A stretch of 64,000 bases of DNA from an uncultured Collinsella sp. (GCA_934658705.1 CAKUHP010000003.1:7422-71421); one strand, 5' to 3'. Shown: positions 26,645 through 36,700, counted from the first letter of the stretch. Program-made: numbers and translations. Notes: generated by a model from the sequence alone, not told the origin.

Positions 26645-27718
26645 ATGGACATCTTGGATTTTGTCGACTCCCGAGACATACGGGAGTATCTACACGGTAT
26701 CGATTTCCGGCCCAGCACTGTCGAGGCCGCCTATCTGGTTTGGTTTTCGAAGACCACCACGCTCGAGCAGAAGTGCGAAGCCTGGCAGGAGATCGCACGC
26801 ACCATGCCCAATTGTTCGCTGGAAGCCACCCACGCCGGTCTCGGACGGCCGGCCATCCCCGATTTCCACGCCTTTTTGCGTTGGACGGTCAATTACAACA
26901 AACGGTGCGTAGATACGTTTATGACCGGGACGGGATTCGTCTATCAGTATGAAGAGGAAAACGTACCCGACGGGCAGCTTTGCGGGGCCTTTGGCGGGCC
27001 CTATAGCTGCTACGAGAAATGCGCCGAAGCGCTTAGCCGTGACGCCGAGCTGGCTGACCGTCCGGAGGCGCGTGTGCGTATCACCCGACGCCCACTCGAT
27101 ACCGACGAAGAGCATCGCCAGGAAGACTGGCTCATGGTAAACGGCAAAGGCGAGGTTCTTTCTGTCTATTGCCCCTCAGCCGGCCCAGTCGAAAACGATT
27201 GGGAAATCGCATTCGAATTCATCTGGGTCGATATCCCCACGCCGTTCCACACCGGTGACATCGTCTGGACGCCGCAAGGCAGCGCCCGCGAGCCGTTCGC
27301 GTTGCTCGATCTGCCCACGTGGGACCGGGTGAAACTTGAGGCAGAACTCCGACAGGTGGATCGTTCTGACGAATGGCTTAACCATGCGCAGCAGCGGCTC
27401 GAGCATTATCGCCATGCGGGGGACATCAGCCACATGCGCGCGACCGGCTGCTCGATTAGCTACAGCAAGACGTTTCCCCTGTACATCGGCGAACCAGATC
27501 CGCTCTACCTAAATCTCGAGTACTACCGCAAGCCGCTCAAAGGTGAACAGCGGATTTTAATCGCAGCCCAGGCCTACCTGCGCGGTGACCTGTATGTTGA
27601 TTCACTCGTGGCGTTTATCGACACCATAAGGATGGAGTCCAAAGCAAAGCGCAACCTAGAAGAGCTGCGCCTGGATCAGGCGCCGCTTAGGGAGAAGTAT
27701 CCGCAGCTATTTGAATAG
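26645..27718 (+). CDS. Unrecognised single-module paralog, B3
   Basis: A 357-residue protein equal to module B of the upstream genes. It starts MDILDFVDSRDIREYL, where A1-B1 has its module junction (DIFEFLDSHSIKKHL), so its start sits exactly at the module boundary. Conserved blocks are CEAWQEIARTMPNC, GGPYSCYEKCAEAL, ITRRPLDTDEEH, VDIPTPFHTGDIVW, FALLDLPTW and ATGCSISYS, then YYRKPLKGEQRIL near the end. Its ribosome site AGAGGAG is inside the end of the A2-B2 gene, implying translational coupling. No function can be assigned. Confidence 0.75.
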   Translation: MDILDFVDSRDIREYLHGIDFRPSTVEAAYLVWFSKTTTLEQKCEAWQEIARTMPNCSLEATHAGLGRPAIPDFHAFLRWTVNYNKRCVDTFMTGTGFVYQYEEENVPDGQLCGAFGGPYSCYEKCAEALSRDAELADRPEARVRITRRPLDTDEEHRQEDWLMVNGKGEVLSVYCPSAGPVENDWEIAFEFIWVDIPTPFHTGDIVWTPQGSAREPFALLDLPTWDRVKLEAELRQVDRSDEWLNHAQQRLEHYRHAGDISHMRATGCSISYSKTFPLYIGEPDPLYLNLEYYRKPLKGEQRILIAAQAYLRGDLYVDSLVAFIDTIRMESKAKRNLEELRLDQAPLREKYPQLFE

Positions 27719-27768
27719 CAGCCATGCTCGAATCCACAAGAGGCCATACCAACAACCTGGAGGCCATC

Positions 27769-28758
27769 ATGCGCGAAAAAATAATCAACCTGATCGAATC
27801 GCCAGAACTGCGAGAGCATTTGCTGCACAACCCGCAACTACTGAACGGCGATCATTACATGCAGATCATCGGTGGCGCACCGATAGAAATCGGCCGCAAA
27901 CGGAAGATACTCAGCAAGCTGGTTGCTGCCGAGCGCAACTCGCCCGACGAGGCCTTCTCCTGGTACGATCCACAGATCTGCATCGACTACATCGATGGCT
28001 GTTTGAATGCGCTCAAGGCCGTCGACGGAAACAAGAAGATACTGCTTATCAGCGAAATTAGCTTCGTTGACAGCGAAGTGGGACACGCCATCACGCATGG
28101 CCCCTTCCCCGTGGCATCGTGGCCGGCTGCCCAAGCGGCAATGAAGGCCTACGCAGAAAAGTGGAACGGAGTGACCGACCTATCAGCCTCGTATTGGATG
28201 ATCGAGCTGTTCAGCCTTACCAACGACCCGAGCTGTTCGTATCCCTACGATGGCTTTCTGCAACCGGACTACACCTACTACGCCAATGGCGCTGGAGAAA
28301 TCCAGTACATCTGCAGGGAGGAAGAGGGCGAATGCGGCGAGGTGCTCGACTGCATTGTGGGTGGGATCTTTGGACCGTGGTTCAAGGGGGCGTACGTTGA
28401 CCTGCCCACACCATACAAAAAGGGCGACATTCTCGAGATCGACTGCAGGCCCTGGGCGCCGGGGCCTTGTTATTGCCTGGTAGCGAACTCGAAGTTGGAC
28501 TGTCTGTACCTCGATGACGACGGGCGGATCAGCTGTGGCTCCATCCCCTATGGCAGCTGCTTTGCCGGATGGTCGCTTACAAACCTGATGCTATCGCCCA
28601 TATTTAAAGCGAGAAGGGCGAGGCTGCCCTTGCCGGATGAATGTGCGACCTTGCAAACAATCGAACTAGTCCGGATAGATGACCTGCTAAAAAAGCGTGC
28701 CGACACCAAGGAGAAAGAGCCGATTTGGCTAGACATATATCGGCATCGCGTGCGTTGA
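27769..28758 (+). CDS. Unrecognised single-module paralog, A3
   Basis: A 329-residue protein related to module A. It starts MREKIINLIESPELREHLLHN from ATG 27769 (GGAGG five bases upstream), not the ATG 15 codons earlier. It carries HGPFPVASWPAAQAAM, SYWMIELFSL and, decisively, VDLPTPYKKGDILEIDCRPW, which joins the module B signature (DIPTPF..GDI) to the module A signature (GDILKID.RPF). This supports A and B being one homologous domain family. It is more diverged than the others. It closes the A2-B2, B3, A3 gene set, with a terminator downstream. Confidence 0.72.
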   Translation: MREKIINLIESPELREHLLHNPQLLNGDHYMQIIGGAPIEIGRKRKILSKLVAAERNSPDEAFSWYDPQICIDYIDGCLNALKAVDGNKKILLISEISFVDSEVGHAITHGPFPVASWPAAQAAMKAYAEKWNGVTDLSASYWMIELFSLTNDPSCSYPYDGFLQPDYTYYANGAGEIQYICREEEGECGEVLDCIVGGIFGPWFKGAYVDLPTPYKKGDILEIDCRPWAPGPCYCLVANSKLDCLYLDDDGRISCGSIPYGSCFAGWSLTNLMLSPIFKARRARLPLPDECATLQTIELVRIDDLLKKRADTKEKEPIWLDIYRHRVR

Positions 28759-28810
28759 CGGACGCTGCAGACAGAGCTTCAAGGACAGAAGGCGTTCTGT
28801 GGGTATAAAA

Positions 28811-28839
28811 GGGGTCGCGCCCGAAAAGGGCGCGACCCC
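28811..28839 (-). terminator. Terminator between A3 and the AT-rich orphan
   Basis: GGGGTCGCGCCC pairs with GGGCGCGACCCC around GAAAA. The T-rich tail (TTTTATACC) is on the minus strand; it may also stop plus-strand transcripts. Confidence 0.75.
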
Positions 28840-28872
28840 AGGAAGATCGCCTGAAACTGTTCGAATCCATAG

Positions 28873-30084
28873 CTACAAGCTGCAGGAAAGATTCTCCCAA
28901 TCCCCTAGAAGCTTTTCTGTCCTCTTCTTGCGCCATTGATTTTTAAAGAAATACCAGACAAAACGATCGAAATTGCAATAATCCAACTTCTCATATTGAC
29001 CATCATCCAAGCGATGATCAATTACATGGTCTTTGCTATTTGGGCAAAGTCTCCATGCATCTCTCCATCTATTGATGGCATCGAGAACCGCATCGTACAG
29101 ATTTCGATAGTTCTCATACCCATAGCCTACGCCTTTTTCAAAGGCCTCTTGAGCCGAGAGTTTCTTCCATGCGTCAATTTGCTCATACACTTTCTTGTAT
29201 TGCTCTTTAAACGTAGCGCACTCCGTGTTGAACCCGCAAATATTGTCAAGGGTATCAGCCTCTATATATTCGCACGCATAATAAGGAAGAAATTCATGGA
29301 CAATCGCATCGTAAATACAGTACTTACCAGCCCCCTCACCTATTCGCCTGCACGCATGATGGCAGAATTTAGTGGCGAAAGAGAAATTGTTCTTGTCGAT
29401 CCTTTTTACGACAATGCCCGAATAATTCTCCCCCTCTGCTCCTTGCATCAACGCGTTATTAACTGTTTCCTCGGCCGCGTGAGCTATTTTATAAACTAAG
29501 CCAGATTCACCTGACAAAAGGGCCTTTTTGACAGCCTCGCTCGAGTCGCCGTCAAATTGAATCATGTCAATGATTGCCCGAGCTGTAAGCAAAGATCCAC
29601 CTGTCAGCTTCCTTTCGAGCTCCTTGCTCTCGGCCTTTTCGGTCGATGCTTTTCCATCCAGACGTTCTCCGTTCGATATCTTCAGCAGCTCAACGATTTG
29701 TTTCTGTGTTGGTTTTCCTGTCGCGCTTTCCTTTTTACTTCCAGACAGCGTTGGCAAGCTTGTCGAGTTATCTCTATTAACTCGATAGACTGCACGTCGG
29801 ATGCTCGTTTCCTGAACCTCTCGAGAAGACGAATCGAACATCCCTTCAAATATGTGCTTCATTTCTGTTTCATACTCAGACTCTATGACCTTGGCATATG
29901 CAGCATCGTTGTTGAATAACATATCTAATAAGGCAATATTTTTATCTGTAAAGACTGGAAATCCGTGCGTATCGACGTCGAACATCTGGCTCTGAATAAT
30001 TGGAGAGACGCCCGCCGATGATTGAAATTTTCCCTTTACATCCATTAGTTTTTCTTTGTTTATTTCAACATTTTCCCAGCTCAT
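28873..30084 (-). CDS. AT-rich orphan protein of unknown function
   Basis: A 403-residue soluble protein from ATG 30084 (AAAGGG upstream). Codon use and base composition are clearly more AT-rich than all neighbours, which suggests recent transfer. I do not recognise the family. The segment NNFSFATKFCHHACRRIGEG then KYCIYDAIVHEFLPYY (about residues 240-285) resembles the S-F-(A)-(S/T)-K-(Y/F)-C ... P-I-Y-D pattern I know from uncharacterised proteins often found in defence or mobile regions; here it has extra Cys and His. The C-terminus is rich in Trp, Tyr and Arg. No membrane span is seen. The link with the convergent paralog cluster is only positional. Confidence 0.7.
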   Translation of the reverse strand: MSWENVEINKEKLMDVKGKFQSSAGVSPIIQSQMFDVDTHGFPVFTDKNIALLDMLFNNDAAYAKVIESEYETEMKHIFEGMFDSSSREVQETSIRRAVYRVNRDNSTSLPTLSGSKKESATGKPTQKQIVELLKISNGERLDGKASTEKAESKELERKLTGGSLLTARAIIDMIQFDGDSSEAVKKALLSGESGLVYKIAHAAEETVNNALMQGAEGENYSGIVVKRIDKNNFSFATKFCHHACRRIGEGAGKYCIYDAIVHEFLPYYACEYIEADTLDNICGFNTECATFKEQYKKVYEQIDAWKKLSAQEAFEKGVGYGYENYRNLYDAVLDAINRWRDAWRLCPNSKDHVIDHRLDDGQYEKLDYCNFDRFVWYFFKNQWRKKRTEKLLGDWENLSCSL

Positions 30085-30561
30085 TGCAGTATCCCTTTCA
30101 ACACTTCGGTATCTCAAACGCCTTCTACGATACAAGGCTAATTAACCCGGCTTTACCGACAACCAACATTTAGGCCAGTGGCATGGTTTTGCAGCTAACA
30201 GGCTCCCTTATAATTAATTTATGTACTGAAACGCTTTTCACAGGCTTTGCTGCAGTCGGGCAAATTGGGCGCAGAAGGCTCTTCTCCCATCGGATATGAC
30301 GGTGTCAAAGCCGCAGGGTTCTTGCACGAACGCAATCGCCGTCTTGACGCTCTGCCCGAAGCCACTGTTCGCGATGACACAGTTTCACAGAAACCGTCCC
30401 CTCTGCTTAGCTTGTCAGCGAAGACGATAATCGCCAGTTAAGGCACCTATTTTTTCGATTTTGCAGAAATTGGTGTCTTAAACCTTATTCCCACTCATTA
30501 AAAATAACCGGCCCGCGGCGCAGGCACACCACGGGCCGGGCTATCGTTATCGGCTATGGCT
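30085..30561. other. 477-bp AT-rich gap
   Basis: Holds the promoter region of the orphan, a TTAAGGCACC/GGTGTCTTAA imperfect inverted repeat (30438-30447 and 30472-30481) and the terminator at 30508-30539. A 64-codon plus-strand frame at 30247-30441 has no ribosome site and no family match. Nothing else is recognised. Confidence 0.55.
30508..30539 (-). terminator. Terminator of the rtcB operon
   Basis: CCGGCCCG pairs with CGGGCCGG; on the minus strand the stem is followed by TTATTTTTA. Confidence 0.75.
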
Positions 30562-31395
30562 TCAGCCGAAGACTCGCGTGCAGATGGGCTTCGCATCACC
30601 GGAGCCAATGCGGACCAGGACGTCCGCATTGCAGTGGGTCTCCGCGAATTCCGCGTCGTCCTCTCGGTCCTCCGCCGCAAAACAGCCTGCCAGGATGGCG
30701 GATGTTGGACTGAGCATGTTGCGCAAGTCGCGCAGGATTGTATTTACCGGGCGGTTGTCATCGAGCATTTCGAGGCCGTCGATCACGACCACAATGCCCT
30801 TCAGCGCCGCCTTAATCCACGTGCGATCACCGAGTAGCCAGCTCGTTAAAAGATCCATGGTCATGTTATCCTCGACAAAGATGCCTAGGTTATGCTGTTT
30901 GAGTCGCATCGTCGCACGAATCGCCTCGACCTGTTGCTTCTCGGGGTCCTCCGGCATCTTGCCATCCATCTCAGCACGGATAAGCCGGGCGATTGCGTCC
31001 TCTTCACGTTCCCAAACCGGCACATAAAGCACGGCGCATTGCTCACTCAAGCACAAGGCCGCGTGCGCTAACACATTCGAGACGGTTTCATGCGCGCCGC
31101 CAATCACGCTGAGCTTGCCCAGCTCAACGCCGCCACCTAGCGCACCATCAACCGGCATATCAGTTTTCAATACACGCGGCGCCTCGAGCACCGACGTCTC
31201 CACACCACGGTCGAGTCCAGCAGCCAGTCGATCGCGGAACCTGCTGAGGTCAAAACCCTCATCGTCACGTTTTCTACAATTCCCAACACGCTGATTCGCG
31301 GGCGTCGTCGGCATCACGTCTGGCATGCCCAGAATCTCGCCCATGCTCACAGTGCGTCCAATTCGGTCGCCCCCAGTGTTCATCTTTCGCTTCAT
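30562..31395 (-). CDS. DnaB-like RecA-fold protein with lost Walker A
   Basis: A 277-residue protein whose layout follows the DnaB helicase C-terminal ATPase domain. LGGGVELGKLSVIGG (about residues 85-99) takes the place of the DnaB segment before the P-loop, but GGAHETVSN replaces the Gly-Lys-Thr, so ATP binding by a classical Walker A is unlikely. GIVVVIDGLEMLDDN (about 200) matches the Walker B strand. There is no N-terminal helicase-loader domain; the first 45 residues look disordered. The start ATG 31395 has AGGAGG upstream. It follows rtcB by 10 bases and should be co-expressed. A regulatory or scaffold role is inference. Confidence 0.65.
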   Translation of the reverse strand: MKRKMNTGGDRIGRTVSMGEILGMPDVMPTTPANQRVGNCRKRDDEGFDLSRFRDRLAAGLDRGVETSVLEAPRVLKTDMPVDGALGGGVELGKLSVIGGAHETVSNVLAHAALCLSEQCAVLYVPVWEREEDAIARLIRAEMDGKMPEDPEKQQVEAIRATMRLKQHNLGIFVEDNMTMDLLTSWLLGDRTWIKAALKGIVVVIDGLEMLDDNRPVNTILRDLRNMLSPTSAILAGCFAAEDREDDAEFAETHCNADVLVRIGSGDAKPICTRVFG

Positions 31396-31405
31396 CGCAA
31401 CCCTC

Positions 31406-32503
31406 CTAACGTCTACCACGCTTGCCAGTGGCCTTAAAATTCCAAATCGGCTTAAGCCGGTGAATGACATCGACCGTCGGGTCCATGAGCCTCAGCACAT
31501 CATCTGCAGGTTTATACGCTTCGGGCGATTCGTCGAGCGTCGTCTCACATGCGCTCGGACAGTAGACGCCGGCCTCGCGCATCTCGTCAACGAACACCTT
31601 GGTATCGAGCGTCTGGAACGCCTCGGTACGGCTCATCGCGCGACCCGTCCCGTGCGGCGCCGAGCAGTTCCAGTCCTCGTTTCCCTTACCGCGTGCAATA
31701 ACGGCACCGTCGCGCATATTAAACGGAATCAGCACCATCTCTCCCGCATGAGCGCTAATGGCGCCCTTGCGAATCATGCCACCTTCCGAGATGTAGTTGT
31801 GCATGGTGGTAAAGCCACCGCCGTCGAGTCGAATTCCCGTACGCTCAACAATCTGTGCGACAATCGCCTTGCGGTTCTGATTCGAAAAGCGTTGGCAGTT
31901 ATGCATATCGACGAGATACTCGGCAGAAAGATCTCCCACGAGATACTTAAGCTCGTCAGGGATATCTGCCGTGCACGTCTTCTGCGCCAGCGCCTGATGG
32001 TGCTCCGCCGTCTGCTTGCCCATGTTGCGCGAGCCGGTGTGCACGACCAGGTATTGGCGCCCATCCTCGTCCTCGTCGAGTTCAATGAAGTGGTTGCCGC
32101 CGCCCAGCGTGCCCATGGAGCGCTCGACTTTGCGTTTATCCTGCAACCAATCGCGCGATTCCATGTCAAAGTCCGCGAGTACGCAGGCGGGATCGCGATG
32201 AAGGCTAAAGCCTGTGGGCACCGCGCGCTTCACATCGCGATTGAACTGAATGAGGTCGTCGCGTGCAATGGTCTCCGCAAGCGGTACACAATACATCCCA
32301 CACCCGATGTCGACGCCCACCAGGTTGGGAATCACCTTGTCGCCCAAGTTTGCCGTAAAGCCAATCACGCAGCCCTTGCCCTTATGGGCATCGGGCATGA
32401 TGCGGATCTTGGCGCCTTCAAACGCCGGGCAGCTGGAAATCTCCTCAATCTGCTCCTTGGTTGAATCCTCAAGATTCTCGGCAAAGACTTTAATGTCTGC
32501 CAT
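31406..32503 (-). CDS. rtcB: RtcB-family RNA ligase, short form
   Basis: A 365-residue protein, shorter than the roughly 400-480 residues of classical RtcB. RtcB joins RNA 2',3'-cyclic phosphate (or 3'-phosphate) ends to 5'-OH ends using GTP and Mn2+. Key blocks are present: VGVDIGCGM (metal Asp and Cys), GTLGGGNHFIEL, VHTGSRNMG and SAPHGTGRAMSR, which contains the His expected to take GMP. AGGAG lies seven bases before the ATG. Its downstream partner is the DnaB-like protein, and the divergent neighbour is a WYL regulator. Roles in tRNA or rRNA repair after nuclease damage are known for relatives. Confidence 0.9.
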   Translation of the reverse strand: MADIKVFAENLEDSTKEQIEEISSCPAFEGAKIRIMPDAHKGKGCVIGFTANLGDKVIPNLVGVDIGCGMYCVPLAETIARDDLIQFNRDVKRAVPTGFSLHRDPACVLADFDMESRDWLQDKRKVERSMGTLGGGNHFIELDEDEDGRQYLVVHTGSRNMGKQTAEHHQALAQKTCTADIPDELKYLVGDLSAEYLVDMHNCQRFSNQNRKAIVAQIVERTGIRLDGGGFTTMHNYISEGGMIRKGAISAHAGEMVLIPFNMRDGAVIARGKGNEDWNCSAPHGTGRAMSRTEAFQTLDTKVFVDEMREAGVYCPSACETTLDESPEAYKPADDVLRLMDPTVDVIHRLKPIWNFKATGKRGRR

Positions 32504-32661
32504 CGCATTTCTCCTGTCTGATCCTTATAAAACGAAACCGGCCCCAAGCCAACAGCGTGCATGTCACACCGGTCAGCCAAGCCATCAGATTCCGCTTACC
32601 TACCTTTCGCCCTTTTCGAGCTCTCGTTGCTGCGAATACTACGGACACACGGGCTACAATG

Positions 32662-32679
32662 AGTCCCAATAACGGGTCT
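32662..32679 (+). promoter_or_regulatory. CCC-N6-GGG motif before the WYL gene
   Basis: AGTCCCAATAACGGGTCT shares the CCC-(R)(N)TAA(Y)-GGG core, in the same orientation, with 21508 and 24438. Its GTCCC is 62 nt before the GTG at 32725. A TACAAT -10-like hexamer (32655-32660) directly precedes it. Confidence 0.4.
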
Positions 32680-32724
32680 TGTTTTGTATCTCCGGCTGAT
32701 ACGCTGCCGGCGAAAGGAGACATC

Positions 32725-33735
32725 GTGGCGAACAGACCAAATCAAAAGCTCAGGCTTCTGTTCCTGCTTAAAACCTTGATGGAAAAGACCGACAGCACGC
32801 ACGGGCTCACGACGCAGCAGATCATCGAGGAGCTCGCCTATTACGACCTCGAGGCCGAGCGAAAGGCCATCTATCGCGACCTGCAAACGCTTCGCGACTT
32901 TGGACTCAACGTCGACCAGCGCAGCGGCAAGGAATGGGCCTTGACTTCGCGCCCACTCGACCTGCAAGAGCTCATCATGCTTGTCGACGCCGTGCAGAGC
33001 TCGCCGTTTTTGACCGATGAGCTGACCGACCACCTCATCGGCAAGCTGCAAAGCCTCGCTAGCTTGGGCGAGCGCGAGCTTATGCACAAGCGCGTCGACG
33101 TGCCTTCACGTGTGAAGATGCAAAACTCCGATGCCCTGCTCAACATCGACCTGATTCAGCAGGCCATGCGCGAAAAGCGCAAAATCCGCTTCCGCTACTT
33201 CCATTACGACGCCGCCAAGCAAAAGGCCCTCAACCATGGTGGCCAGGCCTACGAGCTTACGCCCGTGCGCCTCATCTACTCCGATGAGCTCTATTACATG
33301 ATTGGGTTTAGAGATAAATGGGCCAACGCCGGCTCGGGCCATCAACCGTTCACGCCTTATCGCGTCGATCGTATGCTCGACGTTGCGGTGTCCGAAGAGC
33401 CCGCGACCAAGGATCCTCGCATTGCGGGCTATGTGCTCGAGGACCATGTCTCGCCGTCATTTGGCGTTTACGCGGCCGACAAGACCACCGTCGTGCTGGA
33501 ACTCGATGACCGTGCGATGAACCCGCTCATCGACAAGTTCGGGCTCGACGCCGTTGTGTTTGAGAACCAGGATGGGCGCCTGTTGGCTACCGTCAAAGCC
33601 CCGCTATCTCCGCAGTTCTTTGGCTGGCTGCTGCAACTCAGCACGTTCATTAAGATCGTTCAACCTCAAAGTGCCATCGATACGTATCTCAAATGCCTCG
33701 ATGACACGCGGGCGCTTTACCAGGAAGACAGGTGA
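32725..33735 (+). CDS. WYL-domain transcriptional regulator
   Basis: A 336-residue regulator. The N-terminal winged HTH (about residues 5-75) includes TQQIIEELAYYDLEAERKAIYRDLQTLRDFG, typical of DeoR/HTH_11-type WYL proteins. The WYL domain spans about 140-230 (KIRFRYFHYD, YELTPVRLIYSDELYYMIGF, where YYM stands for WYL), followed by a WCX-like C-terminal part. The start is GTG 32725 (MANRPNQ), with AAAGGAG five bases upstream. WYL regulators often bind nucleic-acid or nucleotide ligands and control DNA repair or defence genes. Here the UvrD helicase-nuclease starts eight bases downstream, so the two form an operon. Confidence 0.9.
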   Translation: MANRPNQKLRLLFLLKTLMEKTDSTHGLTTQQIIEELAYYDLEAERKAIYRDLQTLRDFGLNVDQRSGKEWALTSRPLDLQELIMLVDAVQSSPFLTDELTDHLIGKLQSLASLGERELMHKRVDVPSRVKMQNSDALLNIDLIQQAMREKRKIRFRYFHYDAAKQKALNHGGQAYELTPVRLIYSDELYYMIGFRDKWANAGSGHQPFTPYRVDRMLDVAVSEEPATKDPRIAGYVLEDHVSPSFGVYAADKTTVVLELDDRAMNPLIDKFGLDAVVFENQDGRLLATVKAPLSPQFFGWLLQLSTFIKIVQPQSAIDTYLKCLDDTRALYQEDR

Positions 33736-33742
33736 TATTGCC

Positions 33743-36700
33743 GTGGATATGACCCCCGAACTCATCGCATCGCTCGATCGACTCAATCCCGAGCAGCGCG
33801 AGGCCGTCGAATGTCTGGACGGTCCACTGCTCGTCATCGCCGGACCCGGCACCGGCAAGACGCAGCTGCTGAGCCTGCGCGCCGCAAACATCCTTGCCAA
33901 GCGTGACGCCGCGCCGCGCAACATCCTCTGCCTCACCTACACCGAGGCGGGCGCCGAGGCCATGCGCAAGCGCCTCATTGAGCTGATCGGCCGCGACGCC
34001 TACGGTATTGAGGTCAGCACATTCCACGGATTTGCGAGCAGCATCAGGTCGCGCTATCCCGAGTACTTCACGCGCTCCGCGACTGACACGCTCGTCACGA
34101 GCCTTCACCAGCAAGAAATTTTCGACCGGCTACTCAAGTCGCTGCCCTTTGGTTCGTCATTGGGTGCGGGTTCGCCCGATATGCCTGCACAGAACATCGG
34201 CAAGATGATCGGCTTTGTTGCTAAGACCAAAAGAAGTGGCCTGAGCTACGACACGCTCGGGGCTATTGCTCAACAGAACATTGACGCTGCAGCCTGGCTT
34301 AACGAGCATTCCGATCTGCTCACGCTTGTTTGCGGTAGGGCAAGCGCTTCGCTGGCAGAGCGCTTTGAGGAGGAGGTCGAGCGTGCCTGCGCCATGGCGC
34401 CCACGTTGCTCACCCGTCCGATAGAATGCCCCGCCGGCACATACGTGCCCTACATCCTTGAACTGCGCGATACCGTTCGTCGCACCGAGCTCATTGACGA
34501 GAAGGGCAAGTCCTCGGGATATACCAAAGTGCGCGACAACTTCTTTGGCGGAAGCAATTCCCAAGGACGCACGTTTAAGATTGCCGAGCAGAGCGAACGG
34601 CTTAAGGCCGCTTGCGACGTGGCGCGACGCTACCAAGATGAACTCGATCAACATCATCTCTACGATTACGACGACATGATCGGCGATTTTGTTAACGCCG
34701 TCGCGCACAGCAGTGCGCTGCGTCAAACGCTCCAGGACACCTATACCTATATTCAGGTTGACGAATTCCAGGACACCAACGGTGCTCAGATGCGCATCAT
34801 CGAGCTGCTCTGCGACGGCGTCGACATGCCCAATATCATGGCCGTCGGCGACGACGACCAGGCAATCATGCGTTTTCAGGGCGCCACAATCGAGTGTGCC
34901 AATCAGTTTGCGGCCGAGTTTTCGCCCCGGAGCATCGTGCTCAAGACCAACTACCGCTCCACGCCCGCCATCGTTGAGCTTGGCCAGGCCGTCGCGCAGC
35001 AGATCGAATACCGACTCGATGCCAGCTCGAACAAGTCAATCGAGGCGTTTAGGCCCCAAGGCGACCAAGTCAGCTTTAGCGAGAACGTCTATACCGGTAA
35101 AGCCGAGGAGTACGCTGCCGTCGCTGCAAGCATTAAGCAGCGAATCGATGCCGGCTATCTCGATGACTGCGAAGACCCCGACGAAGGGATTGCGGTCATC
35201 TCCGCCAAGCATGCCGCCCTGCGCTCGCTGATCCCCTTCCTCGTCAAAGAGAACGTGCCGTTTTCCTATCGCGAGCGACAGAATCTCTTTGCCTCCGAGC
35301 GCATGCAGACGACGTTGGCGTTGCTACGCTGCGTGACCGCACTCGCCCGCGGACAGAAAGAGCTCGCCAGCAGATATCTTCCGCAGATCATCTGCGCTGC
35401 CGAGCTGGACGGCGACCATCCGTCATCCGTGGCGTTTGCGCTCAACGCCAAGCGAGAGCACCACGGCGACTGGATGGCCGCCATGTGCGAGAGCGCCAAC
35501 ACCCGCGTCAAAGAGTTGCACGACAACCTGATGCTGTGGGCGACAGAGGCTGACGCCTCCCCCGTTAGAGCGTTGATCTTTAAGATTGTCGAGCGCAGCC
35601 TTGGTTATTACCGGCATCGCAAGGAACAGGACCCGCTGGGGGCTGCCGAATTCAATGCCGGCATCCGCGCCCTACTTGCATTTGCCGAGGGCGAAATGGG
35701 AGATGCGCGCCGCATGGGGCGGACGCTTCGCCTGCCCGATATTGTCAACAAGCTCGATGCCGCTCAAAAGTTTGGCGTGAGCATCGATGCGTCGATTGAC
35801 CTTGGCACGCCGGGGGCCGTTCGCCTTACCAGCGCCCATAGCTCTAAGGGCCTGGAATTCGACTGCGTCTATCTGCTCGATGCCGATGATTCCACTTGGC
35901 ACAAGGGTGCCGGCGGCATGAGTCTGTACCCGTCCAACCTGCTCATCCGCGACGAAAAGGATGACGATGACGCGCGTCGTCTGTTGTTTGTCGCCATCAC
36001 GCGCGCTAAACGACACCTCGAGCTGTACCGTGCCGGCGGATCGGCGCTGCAAGAGCTCACAGGACTCATCGACTCTTGCGAGGTTGCCGTCGTGGCGGAC
36101 CAACTCGGCGCTGCCATCGAAACCGAATGGCGCGACAACTATGTGTTCGATACGCCCGAGCTCCGCGCGCTTTTGGAGCCTCACACCGACGTAAAACACC
36201 TCTCGGCCACAGCGCTCAACAATTTTGTGACCTATGAGCCTGGGTGCGCCAATAGCCAGCACTTCCCCGAGAAGCAGATCGTGCGCCTGCCCACCGCGCC
36301 CACAATTCAAACCGAATTCGGCACCATCGTTCACGCGATGTTCGAGGAGATCGTTAATCGAATGACGGCAGATGGTGAAGTGGCGATTGAAGCCATCGAA
36401 GCCGAGTACCGTCAGCAAATCTCGTGGCTCGATTTTGCCCCCGAGGACGTCCATCGCTATTCGGAGCGCTTCGAGCGTATTTGCCATGTGTTCGTCCCTT
36501 GGCTTGTCGAGCACGTACATGGTTACCGCTGCATCACAGAAGCAAACATGCGATGTCTAACCGCCGGCGGAACCCCGCTCTTCGGCTTTCTCGATTTACT
36601 CCTCGTTGACGATGACGCCAAAACAGTGCAGATCGTCGATTACAAGACCGGCTTTGGCAAGGAGGTGCCCGCGGGCTATCATCGCCAGCTCAAGTTCTAC

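Noticed and set aside
30247-30441. 64-codon frame in the AT-rich gap
   Set aside because: No ribosome site, non-ATG start, no recognisable similarity. A decayed gene fragment cannot be excluded.
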